A stretch of DNA of 64,000 bases. Source: Algibacter amylolyticus (lineage in GTDB: Bacteria; Bacteroidota; Bacteroidia; Flavobacteriales; Flavobacteriaceae). How positions within the stretch are numbered: position 1 is the stretch's first letter; each line of letters starts with the position of its first letter. The position numbers were made by a program, and so were the translations under genes. The stretch is taken from contig NZ_JACHGE010000009.1 of the NCBI RefSeq assembly GCF_014202225.1, positions 124,001 through 188,000 on the forward strand. The letters run 5' to 3'. The notes below the pieces were generated by a model. That model saw only the letters and a program-made list of their open reading frames with translations, had not been told where the DNA came from and searched no databases. Below are positions 45,175 through 54,826 of this stretch, one piece after another.

Positions 45175-46605
45175 TTATATATTTTTTGTATTTGCCACTT
45201 GCAATCCTAAACGTTTTCCTTCCTTTAGCATTAATTGAAATGCCGCTTCATAGTCGTTCGGGATAGTACCTTCTAGTATAGCTTCTTTAATACTTTCTTT
45301 TATTAAACCAATTTCGCGAGAAGGTTTAAGGTTAAATGTTTTAATAATTTCTTCACCAGATATTGGCGGTTGAAAATTTCTAACATGATCGCGAGCTTCT
45401 ACTTCAATAATTTTTTCACGAACAGTTTTAAAATTGTTATGGTATTTGTTGAATTTTTTAGGATTCTTAGTTGTTATATCTGCTTCACATAGCGTCATTA
45501 AATCTTCAACATAATCGCCTGCATCAAAAACCAAACGACGCACTGCCGAATCTGTAGCCGTATCATCGGCCAAAACGATAGGACGAGAGCTCATAAATAC
45601 CATTTTCTGAACAAACTTCATTTTATCATTTAATGGCATTTTTAGTCTTTTAAACAAATGATAAACCATTTTTGAGCCTTCAAATTCATGTCCATGAAAG
45701 GTCCATCCTACTTTTTTACTAAACTTTTTGGTTGGCGCTTTTCCTATATCGTGCAATAAGGCTGCCCAACGTAACCAAAGATTATCGGTGTTTTCGCAAA
45801 TGTTATCGACTACCTCTAGGGTATGATAAAAATTGTCTTTATGGCGTTGCCCTTCAACCTCGTCAATACCTTTTAGGGCTGTTAATTCTGGTAGGATGTG
45901 TTTTAATAACCCTGTTTTTTCTAGTAATAAAAATCCTTTTGATGGTTTTTTGCTTTCAAGAATTTTATGAAGCTCGGTAACTATACGCTCGTTAGTAATT
46001 ATTTTTATACGAGCGCTATTATTAGTTATAGCTTCCAGCGATTTTGCTTCTATAATAAAATCTAGTTGCGTAGCAAACCTAATGGCGCGTAACATACGTA
46101 ACGGGTCGTCACTATAAGTTATATTTGGGTTTAAAGGTGTTTTAATGATTTTATTTTCTAAATCATTTACACCATTAAAGGGGTCTAATAAATCTCCAAA
46201 AGCATCTTCGTTTAAATTTAGTGCTAGTGCGTTTATAGTGAAATCTCTTCGGTTTTGATCGTCTTCTAAAGAGCCATTTTCAACAGAGGGGTTTCTACTA
46301 TCTTCTGTATAAGATTCTTTTCTTGCACCAACAAATTCAATTTCAATATCATCATGCCTTAGCATAGCCGTACCATAAGTTTTAAAAACTTGTACTTTGG
46401 TTTTAGTAGGTAGATTTTTAGCAACTTGTTTAGCTAATTGAATGCCATCTCCAATAGCAACAATGTCTATGTCTTTAGCATCACCACGTTTTAAGAGAAA
46501 ATCGCGAACAAAGCCACCTATTACAAAAGATTCTAGTTGAAGTTCTTTTGCCGATTTTGATATGATTTTAAATATGTTATGCTGAAGTGCTTCTTTGTAA
46601 TTCAT
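45175..46605 (-). CDS. cca: CCA tRNA nucleotidyltransferase with HD domain
   Basis: Adds or repairs the 3' CCA of tRNAs. The nucleotidyltransferase head has GGFVRDFLL near residue 30 and the DIDIVAIG metal motif near residue 43. The RRDFTINALA motif is near residue 118 and the RNA-binding/arm region has RMLRAIRFATQL. The C-terminal HD domain is LLHDIGK near residue 287, giving a 476-residue two-domain form; HD proteins of this kind have phosphatase/phosphodiesterase activity in E. coli. It is followed by the GNAT gene, preceded by threonylcarbamoyl-AMP synthase by 16 bases. Confidence 0.93.
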   Translation of the reverse strand: MNYKEALQHNIFKIISKSAKELQLESFVIGGFVRDFLLKRGDAKDIDIVAIGDGIQLAKQVAKNLPTKTKVQVFKTYGTAMLRHDDIEIEFVGARKESYTEDSRNPSVENGSLEDDQNRRDFTINALALNLNEDAFGDLLDPFNGVNDLENKIIKTPLNPNITYSDDPLRMLRAIRFATQLDFIIEAKSLEAITNNSARIKIITNERIVTELHKILESKKPSKGFLLLEKTGLLKHILPELTALKGIDEVEGQRHKDNFYHTLEVVDNICENTDNLWLRWAALLHDIGKAPTKKFSKKVGWTFHGHEFEGSKMVYHLFKRLKMPLNDKMKFVQKMVFMSSRPIVLADDTATDSAVRRLVFDAGDYVEDLMTLCEADITTKNPKKFNKYHNNFKTVREKIIEVEARDHVRNFQPPISGEEIIKTFNLKPSREIGLIKESIKEAILEGTIPNDYEAAFQLMLKEGKRLGLQVANTKNI

Positions 46606-46621
46606 GGTTATATTTGAGCGT

Positions 46622-47182
46622 TTACTCTCGAATAATTTTTACAACATTGCTGTTACTAATCTTTATAATTGATGAGGGTTTATTGCAAATTTTTTCGTGC
46701 TGCAAATTTACTACATAATCAACACCTTTTAAAATCTCATCGCTTATTTCTTTAAACGATTTTGGAGTTGGCGCACCACTAATATTGGCCGAGGTAGAAA
46801 CTAGTGGTCCATTTAGTTTTCGCGACACCCAATAGCAGAAATCATCAGCGGGAATTCTTATAGCAATACTGCCATCATCAGCAATTAAATTATGTGCTAA
46901 ATTTTTGGCATCGTCATAAATAATAGTAGTTGGTTTCTCTGCAATATCAATTATATTTAAGGCTGTATCGGGTACGACTTTAACAAATTGTTTTAGCATT
47001 CTATCATCGGCCACAAGACATATAAGTGCTTTAGAATCTATGCGATTTTTTAAATTATAGACCTTTTTAACGGCTTCCGGGTTGGTGGCATCGCAACCAA
47101 TTCCCCAAACCGTATCTGTGGGGTAGAGGATAATGCCGCCGTTTTTTAGGATTTGTAGTGTTTTATTGATTTCGTTTTGCAT
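46622..47182 (-). CDS. tsaC: L-threonylcarbamoyladenylate synthase (YrdC/TsaC type)
   Basis: Makes threonylcarbamoyl-AMP for the t6A modification of tRNA. Short 186-residue form with one YrdC domain: YPTDTVWGIGCDATN near residue 21 (KRP-type entry region), IRIPADDFC and STSANISGAP near residue 131. The longer Sua5 C-terminal domain is absent. It starts a four-gene minus-strand operon. If a paralogue exists elsewhere, either may supply t6A; the symbol is therefore a best choice. Confidence 0.88.
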   Translation of the reverse strand: MQNEINKTLQILKNGGIILYPTDTVWGIGCDATNPEAVKKVYNLKNRIDSKALICLVADDRMLKQFVKVVPDTALNIIDIAEKPTTIIYDDAKNLAHNLIADDGSIAIRIPADDFCYWVSRKLNGPLVSTSANISGAPTPKSFKEISDEILKGVDYVVNLQHEKICNKPSSIIKISNSNVVKIIRE

Positions 47183-47201
47183 ATATATTGTTATAATTCA
47201 G

Positions 47202-47209
47202 CAAAACTA
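47202..47209 (-). promoter_or_regulatory. -7 promoter box of tsaC
   Basis: Minus-strand TAGTTTTG, matching TAnnTTTG, 19 bases before the tsaC ATG. The divergent aminotransferase box begins 26 bases away. Confidence 0.5.
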
Positions 47210-47235
47210 ATAATAACGCTTTAAATGTAAAGATT

Positions 47236-47243
47236 TATATTTG
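47236..47243 (+). promoter_or_regulatory. -7 promoter box of the sugar aminotransferase gene
   Basis: TATATTTG, a perfect TAnnTTTG match, ends 20 bases before the ATG at 47264. Confidence 0.55.
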
Positions 47244-47263
47244 TGTTAAATTATAGTTAATAT

Positions 47264-48340
47264 ATGATAAATGTCTCAAAGTCTTTTTTACCTAATCAAG
47301 AAGAATATCAAGCACACCTAAAGAAGTCATGGGATAAAATTTGGATTACTAATAGAGGAGAATTAGTGAAGTCTTTGGAGCTTCAGGTAAAAAATAAATT
47401 TAATATTACGAATATGATTGCTACTACAAATGGTACGTTACCATTGCAGATAGCAATAAAAGCATTACAATTAAAAGAAGAAATAATTACAACCCCTTTT
47501 AGCTATATTGCTACAGCTTCAAGTATTGTTTGGGAAGGTTGTACACCTGTTTTTGTAGACATTGATAAAGAAACCTTTAATATTGATCCTTCTAAAATTG
47601 AAGCTCACATTACTAGTAATACTACTGGTATTGTTGCAACGCATGTTTTTGGAAACCCCTGTAATATAACCGCTATTAAAGCTATTGCCGATAAATATAA
47701 TCTTAAAGTTATTTATGATGCCGCACATGCTTTTGGTGTTGAATATAAAAAACAATCTATATTTGAATATGGGGATGTAAGTACTTGTAGTTTTCATGCT
47801 ACTAAAATTTTTCATACAGGTGAAGGTGGAGCAATGTTTTCTAAAAATAAAGAGTTGCATGATACTTTGTATTATCATCATAATTTTGGGCATGATGGTC
47901 CTGAAAAATTTCATGGTTTGGGTATTAATGCCAAAATGAGTGAATTTCAGGCAGCCATGGGATTAACCATATTACCTTATTTTGATGATATTTTTTATAG
48001 ACGAAAGCTTTTGTACGATAGATATTTGAATCATTTAGAAGATAATAAAGATTTGGTTTTTCAAAAAATTAAAAAAAATGTACTTTATAATTATGCGTAT
48101 ATGCCTGTAGTTTTTAAAAATGAAAAACAATTATATGAGGTTAAGAAAGCCCTAAATGAAAAAGATATACATCCAAGGCGGTATTTTTATCCAGCATTAA
48201 ATACAGTTGATTATTTAGGTGGGCAAAACATGCCTATTGCGGAAAATATAGCTAAGCGTATATTATGTTTGCCTTTATATTTTGATTTAACAGAAGATCA
48301 AGTGGATGCTATTAGCTTAATTATTAATAAAACAATCTAA
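47264..48340 (+). CDS. DegT/DnrJ/EryC1/StrS sugar aminotransferase
   Basis: PLP-dependent transaminase acting on keto-sugar nucleotides, 358 residues. The PLP pocket is seen as TNGTLPLQIAIKAL near residue 53, YDAAHAFG near residue 153 and the Schiff-base lysine in SFHATKIFHTGEGGAM near residue 180. It starts the glycan cluster on the plus strand and is followed without a gap by the acyltransferase gene. The pairing indicates an N-acylated amino sugar; the keto-sugar producer is not in the window. Confidence 0.9.
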   Translation: MINVSKSFLPNQEEYQAHLKKSWDKIWITNRGELVKSLELQVKNKFNITNMIATTNGTLPLQIAIKALQLKEEIITTPFSYIATASSIVWEGCTPVFVDIDKETFNIDPSKIEAHITSNTTGIVATHVFGNPCNITAIKAIADKYNLKVIYDAAHAFGVEYKKQSIFEYGDVSTCSFHATKIFHTGEGGAMFSKNKELHDTLYYHHNFGHDGPEKFHGLGINAKMSEFQAAMGLTILPYFDDIFYRRKLLYDRYLNHLEDNKDLVFQKIKKNVLYNYAYMPVVFKNEKQLYEVKKALNEKDIHPRRYFYPALNTVDYLGGQNMPIAENIAKRILCLPLYFDLTEDQVDAISLIINKTI

Positions 48341-48979
48341 ATGAAACCAACTATATATTTAATTGGTGTTGGATATTATACGGAAGTTATAATAGAATTG
48401 GCTAGAGATTGTGGTTATCAAGTGGCAGGGTTATATCATTATAATGAGGATCGTGTTGGAGAAATAGTTCTAGGTGTAAAAATTATAGATACCACTAAAG
48501 CGCTTTTTAGTGGTAATATAAAAGGTAAAAAATTTGGCGTTTCTGTAGGAGAAAACAATACTAGAGAGTCAATTTCAAAAACAATAAGGAGCCTTGGAGG
48601 GGAAACACCTAATTTGATACATCCAAAAGCAGTTCTAAGTCCATCTGTAGAAATTGGTGTTGGATGTTTTATACACGCCATGGCTATTTTGCATACAGCA
48701 ACTAAAATTGGTGATGATTGTATTGTGAGTTCTGGCTCTATGTTAGGACATCATGCTAGTTTGGGTAATGTTTGCTTTATGGCACCTTTTTCCTTAGTTG
48801 GTGCTTATAGTACCATTGGTGAGCGTGTTTTATTTGGATTAAATTCTTTAATTCTACCTAATAAGTTAACACTTGGTAACGATTGTATTGTTGGTGCTAA
48901 AGCAAACGTTACCAAATCATTTGATGCTAAAACTACCTTAATAGGTAGTCCAGCAAAACCGTTAAAATCTAAAAAGTAA
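48341..48979 (+). CDS. PglD/NeuD-like sugar O- or N-acetyltransferase
   Basis: 212 residues. An N-terminal Rossmann-like unit (IYLIGVGYYTEVIIELARDCG) that binds the sugar nucleotide precedes a left-handed beta-helix with hexapeptide repeats from about residue 90 (HPKAVLSPSVEIGVGCFIHA, IGDDCIVSSGSMLGHHASLG), and a His in GHHASLG typical of acetyl transfer. This is the PglD/NeuD architecture. Start ATG directly follows the aminotransferase TAA. Likely acylates the amine made by that enzyme. Acyl donor and sugar unknown. Confidence 0.87.
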   Translation: MKPTIYLIGVGYYTEVIIELARDCGYQVAGLYHYNEDRVGEIVLGVKIIDTTKALFSGNIKGKKFGVSVGENNTRESISKTIRSLGGETPNLIHPKAVLSPSVEIGVGCFIHAMAILHTATKIGDDCIVSSGSMLGHHASLGNVCFMAPFSLVGAYSTIGERVLFGLNSLILPNKLTLGNDCIVGAKANVTKSFDAKTTLIGSPAKPLKSKK

Positions 48980-48982
48980 AAT

Positions 48983-49798
48983 TTGAAACCATTATTAAGT
49001 ATTTGCTGCACATCGTATAATCATGAAAACTATATTAAGGAAACTCTTGATGGTTTTTTAATGCAAAAAACCAATTTTCCTATAGAAATTTTAATTCATG
49101 ATGATGCTTCAACCGATAGGTCTGCGGAAATTATTAAGGAATATGCACAAAAAGATGGTCGGATAATAACGATACTTCAAACCGAAAATCAATATTCAAA
49201 AAAAATCAAACCATGGCCCAATTTTCTTTTTCCAATGGCAAAAGGTAAATATTTAGCACTTTGCGAGGGTGATGATTATTGGATAGACCCTTTAAAACTT
49301 CAAAAACAAGTGGATTTTTTGGAAACACATAGCGATTTTAATATTTGTTTTAATGCTTCAAAAATTTATATACAAGATACAAATACTTTTAAAGAAGATC
49401 CTTTTAGAGGAAAATTTCCAGAAATATTAACTATCAAAGATTTAGCACGTAAAAACTATATAAGAACCAATACTGTTGTTATGCGAAATAATTTTACGTT
49501 ACCTGAGTGGTTCAATCAATTACCGTTTGGTGATTGGCCTATGTATCTAATTATGATAAAGGATAATAAGGTGAAGTATATTGATGATGTTATGGGGGTT
49601 TACAGAATTCATAGTGAAGGTGTATGGTCTGGAAAAGATAAAGCTAAAATGATTGAAATGACGTTAATAGGCTTAGATATGCTTATTAAAAGTAACATAT
49701 TACCAGCTCATATCAACAAGATTCTTTTAAAGCGTTACAGGAAGTACGCATTTAAAGCTCAAAAAGAAAAATTTAGGGGCTATCTTAAAAATCGTTAA
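48983..49798 (+). CDS. family 2 glycosyltransferase
   Basis: 271 residues starting at TTG (MKPLLSICCTSYNHENYI). The GT-A motifs ILIHDDASTDRS near residue 35 and the DxD-like CEGDDYWIDP near residue 87 bind the nucleotide sugar. The gene follows the acyltransferase gene by 3 bases and presumably transfers the acylated amino sugar or its neighbour. Acceptor unknown. Confidence 0.88.
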   Translation: MKPLLSICCTSYNHENYIKETLDGFLMQKTNFPIEILIHDDASTDRSAEIIKEYAQKDGRIITILQTENQYSKKIKPWPNFLFPMAKGKYLALCEGDDYWIDPLKLQKQVDFLETHSDFNICFNASKIYIQDTNTFKEDPFRGKFPEILTIKDLARKNYIRTNTVVMRNNFTLPEWFNQLPFGDWPMYLIMIKDNKVKYIDDVMGVYRIHSEGVWSGKDKAKMIEMTLIGLDMLIKSNILPAHINKILLKRYRKYAFKAQKEKFRGYLKNR

Positions 49799-50035
49799 AG
49801 CATAGTTGTTTTGTTAAAAGTATCATATCTAATATGCTGATAATATGTGTTTTATGGGGGGTGGAAGGTGGAAAACAATTCTAATTGAGCACACTTATAT
49901 CCGAAATTAAGTAAAAATTGTGAGATTGCGTTTTAAAAGCTCTATAGAGCCTTCTTTAAATAAACCTTACATGAATTGACGATAACTTTTTGTTTCCTTA
50001 AATCATAAAAAGTAGGATGTTCCAAGGTTTTCCGT

Positions 50036-51139
50036 TTAAGAATGGTTTTTATGAATTTTTAAAAGCTCGTCATACATTTTCTCTGTAATAACCTCTTTTG
50101 TAAAGTTCTCCTTTAAATGCTTAAACCCATTTTTAATAAACTTTTCTTTTTGTTCTTTATTCTCTAAAACAGTTAATACCGCCTCAGCAAAGGATTCTGG
50201 GTTTTCTTTTTCGCAAAGCAAACCTGTTTGGTTATGGTTTACTACTTCAGGAATACCAGCCGCATTGGTGGCTACAATAGGCACGTGGCTAGCATAAGCT
50301 TCTAAAAGAACACCTCCTGTTGGCTCTAGTTTTGATGTGAACAAAAACAGATCAAAATCAGCAAATATTTCAGGAATATCGTTTCTAAAACCTAAAAATA
50401 AAATGTGGTTTTCAAGCCCTAATTCTTTAGTAAACGCCTTTATTTCATCTTCCATTTTACCAGTACCAATTAATAAAAATTTAGCGTTTGGTAGTTTATC
50501 TTTTAAAATACTTACTGTTTTTACAAATGTAAAATGATCTTTAAAAGGCACAAAGGCCGATATGTTGGCTATTAATTGTGTGGTGTGAGGTAAGCCTAAC
50601 TCGTCATGTAGTTTGTATGATTTTGAAGTGAGCTTAAAGTCATCCAAATTTGTGGCGCTTCCAACAATTGAAAATCGCGAATGGTCTTTTATTGATGGTC
50701 CTAGAACATCGATAACAGCCTGAGAAACACAAATAAGTTTTACTAAATGCTTATAGTTGTATTTCCATTTACGTAATGGATTAGTTGCTATGTCCTTTAT
50801 TAAGGTTCTAAAAAATACCAATGGTGTTTTCTTAATGGATAGGAGCGAAGCAATAACACATAAGGTATGTGCGGTACTATTATGGATTAAAACCAAATCG
50901 ATTTTTTCTTCCTTTACAACTTGTTTGATTTTTTTTATCCAACTTCTACTATATTCCGATTTTAAAGGAAGCGCATGGACATTATAATTTTTTGAAGCCG
51001 CAATTTCAGCTAATTTGGTTTCGGTAGGGCAAATTAAAACTTGATGCTCTATTTTACTATCGAAAGCGTCATAATAATAAACAATTTGCTGTTCATGACC
51101 GCGCCATACACTAGAAGCTGTTATTTGAAGTAATCTCAT
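50036..51139 (-). CDS. family 4 glycosyltransferase
   Basis: GT-B retaining enzyme of 367 residues. N-terminal Rossmann fold begins MRLLQITASSVWRGHEQQIV. The C-terminal donor domain has LLLEAYASHVPIVATNAAGIPEV near residue 282 with the E-x7-E motif, and GLLCEKENPESFAEAV. Roles in lipopolysaccharide or capsule assembly are usual. It faces the other direction from the preceding trio, with 237 bases of AT-rich sequence between them. Confidence 0.9.
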   Translation of the reverse strand: MRLLQITASSVWRGHEQQIVYYYDAFDSKIEHQVLICPTETKLAEIAASKNYNVHALPLKSEYSRSWIKKIKQVVKEEKIDLVLIHNSTAHTLCVIASLLSIKKTPLVFFRTLIKDIATNPLRKWKYNYKHLVKLICVSQAVIDVLGPSIKDHSRFSIVGSATNLDDFKLTSKSYKLHDELGLPHTTQLIANISAFVPFKDHFTFVKTVSILKDKLPNAKFLLIGTGKMEDEIKAFTKELGLENHILFLGFRNDIPEIFADFDLFLFTSKLEPTGGVLLEAYASHVPIVATNAAGIPEVVNHNQTGLLCEKENPESFAEAVLTVLENKEQKEKFIKNGFKHLKENFTKEVITEKMYDELLKIHKNHS

Positions 51140-51155
51140 ATAAATTTGTATTCAT

Positions 51156-51163
51156 CAAATGTA
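51156..51163 (-). promoter_or_regulatory. -7 promoter box of the GT4 gene
   Basis: Minus-strand TACATTTG, matching TAnnTTTG, 16 bases before the ATG. Confidence 0.5.
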
Positions 51164-51227
51164 AAATAATATATCTAAATTGTTGAAACTTTATAATAAA
51201 AAACGTAAAATATTGTAATATTGCGGT

Positions 51228-51986
51228 ATGAAGAATTCAGTAATTCATGATCATTTTAAGCCTTATAAAACGGAAATAGATAACTTTATTTTCAACTTTG
51301 ATAATGAAGGAGAAGATTTTGGCAATCAACAGCGTAACAGTTTAAAGCTGTTTACCTTAAATGATAGTTTGGTAAATATTAAGTCCTTTAGAATTCCCAA
51401 TATTGTAAACCAAATTGCTTATAAATTCTTCAGAAAAAGTAAAGCGGAACGCTCTTTCGAGTATGCTAAAAAACTTACCGAATTAAATATAGGAACACCA
51501 CAGCCAATTGCTTATTTCGAGTTTAAAACGCCTTTTTTATTCAAAAAAAGTTATTATATAAGTGAGCATTTAAATTACGATATAACTTATCGAGAACTTA
51601 CTACAGATTTTAATTATCCAGATCATGAAACTATTTTACGCGAGTTTACAAGGTTTACTTATAAATTGCATGAAAATGGTATTAATTTTTTAGACCATTC
51701 CCCAGGTAATACTTTAATAAAGAAAGTCGATGGAAAGTATTTGTTTTATTTAGTTGATTTAAACCGAATGGAATTTAAAGCTATGAATTTTGAAACGCGA
51801 ATTAAAAATTTTGCTCGCTTAACAGTTCATAAATCTATGGTTGAGGTAATGAGCGATGAATATGCAAAATGCTCCGGTGAAGATTATAATAAGGTATTTA
51901 ATTTAATGTGGCAAGAAACTGAAGACTTTCAAGCTAGATACCACCGAAAGAGACGGTTAAAAACCAAAATGAAATTCTGGAAATAA
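51228..51986 (+). CDS. InaA/lipopolysaccharide-kinase-like protein
   Basis: 252 residues of the Kdo/heptose kinase (InaA/RfaY) fold. A nucleotide loop region precedes HENGINFLDHSPGNTL near residue 144, with the catalytic Asp and Asn, and YLVDLNRMEF near residue 178 with the metal-binding Asp. It likely phosphorylates a core sugar of lipopolysaccharide on the inner face of the membrane. Position in the glycan cluster fits. Exact sugar not known. Confidence 0.82.
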   Translation: MKNSVIHDHFKPYKTEIDNFIFNFDNEGEDFGNQQRNSLKLFTLNDSLVNIKSFRIPNIVNQIAYKFFRKSKAERSFEYAKKLTELNIGTPQPIAYFEFKTPFLFKKSYYISEHLNYDITYRELTTDFNYPDHETILREFTRFTYKLHENGINFLDHSPGNTLIKKVDGKYLFYLVDLNRMEFKAMNFETRIKNFARLTVHKSMVEVMSDEYAKCSGEDYNKVFNLMWQETEDFQARYHRKRRLKTKMKFWK

Positions 51987-52162
51987 CTCCATTAATTTTA
52001 ATCGTTTTGTTACTCGTGTTAAAAATAAATTCCAATTGTAATTAGTTTATTTAGAGGAGTGATTTTGCAAATCAGGAAGACTGAAATGAACGATTTTCAT
52101 TCATGTGAAAATTTATTTTAGAAAATTCGTGTCTAGGTATAAATTAAATTATTTTTGATGCT

Positions 52163-52996
52163 ATGAAAATTGAAGTATCTGTAATTATTAGCACATACAA
52201 TAGTCCTTTGTGGTTAGAAAAGGTTTTATGGAGTTATGATACGCAGACTTATAAAAATTTTGAAGTTATTATTGCAGATGACGGTTCAGGCGAAGAAACT
52301 ATGCAACTTATTGCTTCTATAAAGAACAAGTTGAGTTATCCTGTACAACATATTTGGCATGAGGATAATGGTTTTCAAAAAACGATTATTTTAAATAAAG
52401 CTACTATTTCGAGTAAAGGTGATTATTTAGTTTATACAGATGGAGATTGTATTGCTAGAAAAGATTTTTTAGAAGTACACGTGGCAAATAGAAAGGCGGG
52501 ATGTTATTTATCTGGTGGTTATTTTAAATTGCCAGAACACATAAGTAAGTTAATTTCTAAGGACGATATTTATAATCAATCCTGTTTCGACATAAAATGG
52601 CTTAAAAAGCATGGTTTAAAATCTTCTTTTAAAAATAATAAATTAACAGCTAGGGGTTTGAAAATGAATATTTTAAATTTTATAACTCCAACTAAAAGCA
52701 CTTGGAATGGCCACAACTCTTCAGCATACAAAAAAGATATTCTTAATGTAAATGGCTATGACGAACGTATGCAATATGGTGGTGAAGACAGAGAATTAGG
52801 AGAACGTTTGGTAAACGCAGGAATGAAGGCTAAGCGCGTTAGGTATAGTGCGATATGTTTACATTTATATCATGAAAGAGGTTATGTAAACCCAGAAATG
52901 ATAGCAGTAAATAAGTCTATTAGGTTAGTAACAAAAACACAGAAATTAACAAAAACGGCTTTTGGAAATCAGCGTGTTAATTTTTCTAATTCTTGA
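52163..52996 (+). CDS. family 2 glycosyltransferase (galactosyltransferase-type C-terminus)
   Basis: 277 residues. VSVIISTYNSPLWLEK near residue 4, IIADDGSGEE near residue 36 and the DxD-like YTDGDCIARKDF near residue 92 define the GT-A fold. The C-terminal GYDERMQYGGEDRELGERL near residue 198 is the galactosyltransferase-type acceptor motif. A long leader (about 160 bases) precedes the ATG. The 3' end overlaps the convergent GT2 gene by 28 bases. Confidence 0.88.
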   Translation: MKIEVSVIISTYNSPLWLEKVLWSYDTQTYKNFEVIIADDGSGEETMQLIASIKNKLSYPVQHIWHEDNGFQKTIILNKATISSKGDYLVYTDGDCIARKDFLEVHVANRKAGCYLSGGYFKLPEHISKLISKDDIYNQSCFDIKWLKKHGLKSSFKNNKLTARGLKMNILNFITPTKSTWNGHNSSAYKKDILNVNGYDERMQYGGEDRELGERLVNAGMKAKRVRYSAICLHLYHERGYVNPEMIAVNKSIRLVTKTQKLTKTAFGNQRVNFSNS

Positions 52997-53727
52997 TATC
53001 TAAAATAGACACCATAAGCGCTTAAATAACATATTTGAAAACCTTCTTTACCATCTAAAATACCCAACCTAAAAATGTAATTAGTTACAAATTTAATTAC
53101 AGGGCGTAAGTATAAATGGTATGGACTCGATTTTTTACCTTTATTAAATAGTTCTAAAGCTTTTAGCTTAGCGTAACGTTCCATTTTAGATTTATAATGA
53201 GCAGAGCTATCAAAGCAATAATGTAACATCGTGTTTTTAAACAATTTGCTTTCGCCATCAATTTCAGGCATTTCATGTACAATTTTATCTTCAATATAAT
53301 TTACTGTTCCCTTTTTAAATAACCTATAAGTGGTATCAGTTTGAAAGCCACTAAAACGAATTCTTTTCTGTTTAAAAAAATAGAGGCGTTTAACCATAAA
53401 TGCAACACTATCTTTAGGCGTGTTTATTGCTTCTAGGATTTCATTTTTAAGAGGTTCAGTAATACGCTCATCTGCATCAATAAATAAAATCCATTCGTGG
53501 GTCGCTTGTTTAAGAGCGTAATTTCGTTGATCAGCAAAGTTTTTAAATTTCCGTTGTATAGTTTTAACGTTCTTTAATTGCTGAAGTTTTTCAAATGTGC
53601 CATCGGTACTAAAAGAGTCTACTACTATAATTTCGTCGGCAAAATCTATATTTTTAATTACGCTCTCAATGTGTTTTATTTCATTAAAAGTGATTATTAA
53701 AGCCGTTATGTTTTGCTTGTTTTTCAA
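52969..53727 (-). CDS. family 2 glycosyltransferase (LPS core type)
   Basis: 252 residues starting at TTG. ALIITFNEIKHIESV, VVDSFSTDGT near residue 37 and FIDADERI near residue 81 mark a WaaE/KdtX-like beta-glucosyltransferase. The C-terminal half has YHLYLRPVIKFVTNYI. Its 3' end overlaps the plus-strand GT2 by 28 bases. It continues a minus-strand unit with the CDP-glycerol-type (19-base gap) and GT9 genes. Confidence 0.88.
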   Translation of the reverse strand: MKNKQNITALIITFNEIKHIESVIKNIDFADEIIVVDSFSTDGTFEKLQQLKNVKTIQRKFKNFADQRNYALKQATHEWILFIDADERITEPLKNEILEAINTPKDSVAFMVKRLYFFKQKRIRFSGFQTDTTYRLFKKGTVNYIEDKIVHEMPEIDGESKLFKNTMLHYCFDSSAHYKSKMERYAKLKALELFNKGKKSSPYHLYLRPVIKFVTNYIFRLGILDGKEGFQICYLSAYGVYFRYQELEKLTR

Positions 53728-53746
53728 AAAAAAAGTCAGGTTAAAA

Positions 53747-54820
53747 TTATTTAGTAAAAGGGCTGTTATAACTTTTAAGAGTAAAGTAATTTAAGCGTTT
53801 TCTAATTTTATATTTTCGAATTAGATTTAAAGGTTTCTTTTTAAGGTGGTTTTTGTTTTTATGTAAAAAATCGATGGTTGCCGTAATAACACGTTCGGAT
53901 GACTTTCCATCAAAATAGGGGTGTAAATTATTAATGAAATCTTCTATGTTTTTAATCAAACTATTAGGGGCGGTTAATGCTTTTTTAAATGCAGACTCAA
54001 TAGCATTTGTTTCTGTAACATTTATTAAATAATTGTGATTAAACGTGTGGTTAAAAGTAACTACAGGTTTTTTTTGTAATAAAAATTCTTGAATTGCAGA
54101 AGTGGTATCTGCAAACATGATATCCGATTTTTTAAATAGCGGAATTAAATTAGTGGTATCAAAAAAGGTGAAATTTTCACCATTTAAACTTTGCCATTTC
54201 AACTTCAATTCTTCTGGTAACTTAGGATGCATTACCATTAAAAAGTTATAATTCCCTTGCCTTGATAACTGTTTTATTTCGTTAAAAACATCATTATTAT
54301 AAGCTAAACTTAATCGTTTAGTAAAAGTTGTAGCAATAAGTATAGTTGGTGTTTTGGAGTGGTTCTTTTCCGTTATAGGAAATAAAGGGTCAACCTTACT
54401 CCAACCTGTTTCTACAATATCAAAATGCGGATGCTTAGGTTGTTGTAATTTAAAACCGTTTGTACTCGAAGGGCCTTGTGTACAATACAAATCAAAGAAA
54501 CCTCTAATTCTAAAATGAGCTTCTCCGTTATTTTTTTCCGGACGTTTAAAAGATAAAAATCCATGAAATATCTGAACTTTTATACCCGAAATAAAATCTG
54601 GTACATCATCTGTAGCCGCTAAAACGATATCAGGTTGGTAATTTATAACTTCTGTAATATCATTTAAAACATTTTCCTTGAGGTTTAAATCAGGATTATT
54701 TTTATCAAGATCACTAAACCATTTAACTTCATAACCTCGTTTTAAAATCTCTTGTTCCAAAGGGTTACCAATAGGAATGGCGTAACTATAAGATATGTAA
54801 ATTAAAAACTTATAACCCAT
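53747..54820 (-). CDS. CDP-glycerol glycerophosphotransferase-like enzyme
   Basis: 357 residues, GT-B fold. N-terminal ISYSYAIPIGNPLEQEIL; central QIFHGFLSFKRP; C-terminal donor part DIMFADTTSAIQEFLLQKKPVV near residue 235 with the DTTSA.EF signature shared by CDP-glycerol and UDP-GlcNAc epimerase-like enzymes. Such proteins transfer glycerol-phosphate-like units or sugars to glycans. Six bases after the GT9 stop, so co-transcribed. The C-terminal 30 residues are basic and may bind membrane. Confidence 0.8.
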   Translation of the reverse strand: MGYKFLIYISYSYAIPIGNPLEQEILKRGYEVKWFSDLDKNNPDLNLKENVLNDITEVINYQPDIVLAATDDVPDFISGIKVQIFHGFLSFKRPEKNNGEAHFRIRGFFDLYCTQGPSSTNGFKLQQPKHPHFDIVETGWSKVDPLFPITEKNHSKTPTILIATTFTKRLSLAYNNDVFNEIKQLSRQGNYNFLMVMHPKLPEELKLKWQSLNGENFTFFDTTNLIPLFKKSDIMFADTTSAIQEFLLQKKPVVTFNHTFNHNYLINVTETNAIESAFKKALTAPNSLIKNIEDFINNLHPYFDGKSSERVITATIDFLHKNKNHLKKKPLNLIRKYKIRKRLNYFTLKSYNSPFTK

Positions 54821-54826
54821 TGGTAG

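Noticed and set aside
49939-49950. GCTCTATAGAGC palindrome in the gap between GT2 and GT4 genes.
   Set aside because: 12 bases without loop or T run; likely chance in a 237-base AT-rich gap with no other structure.
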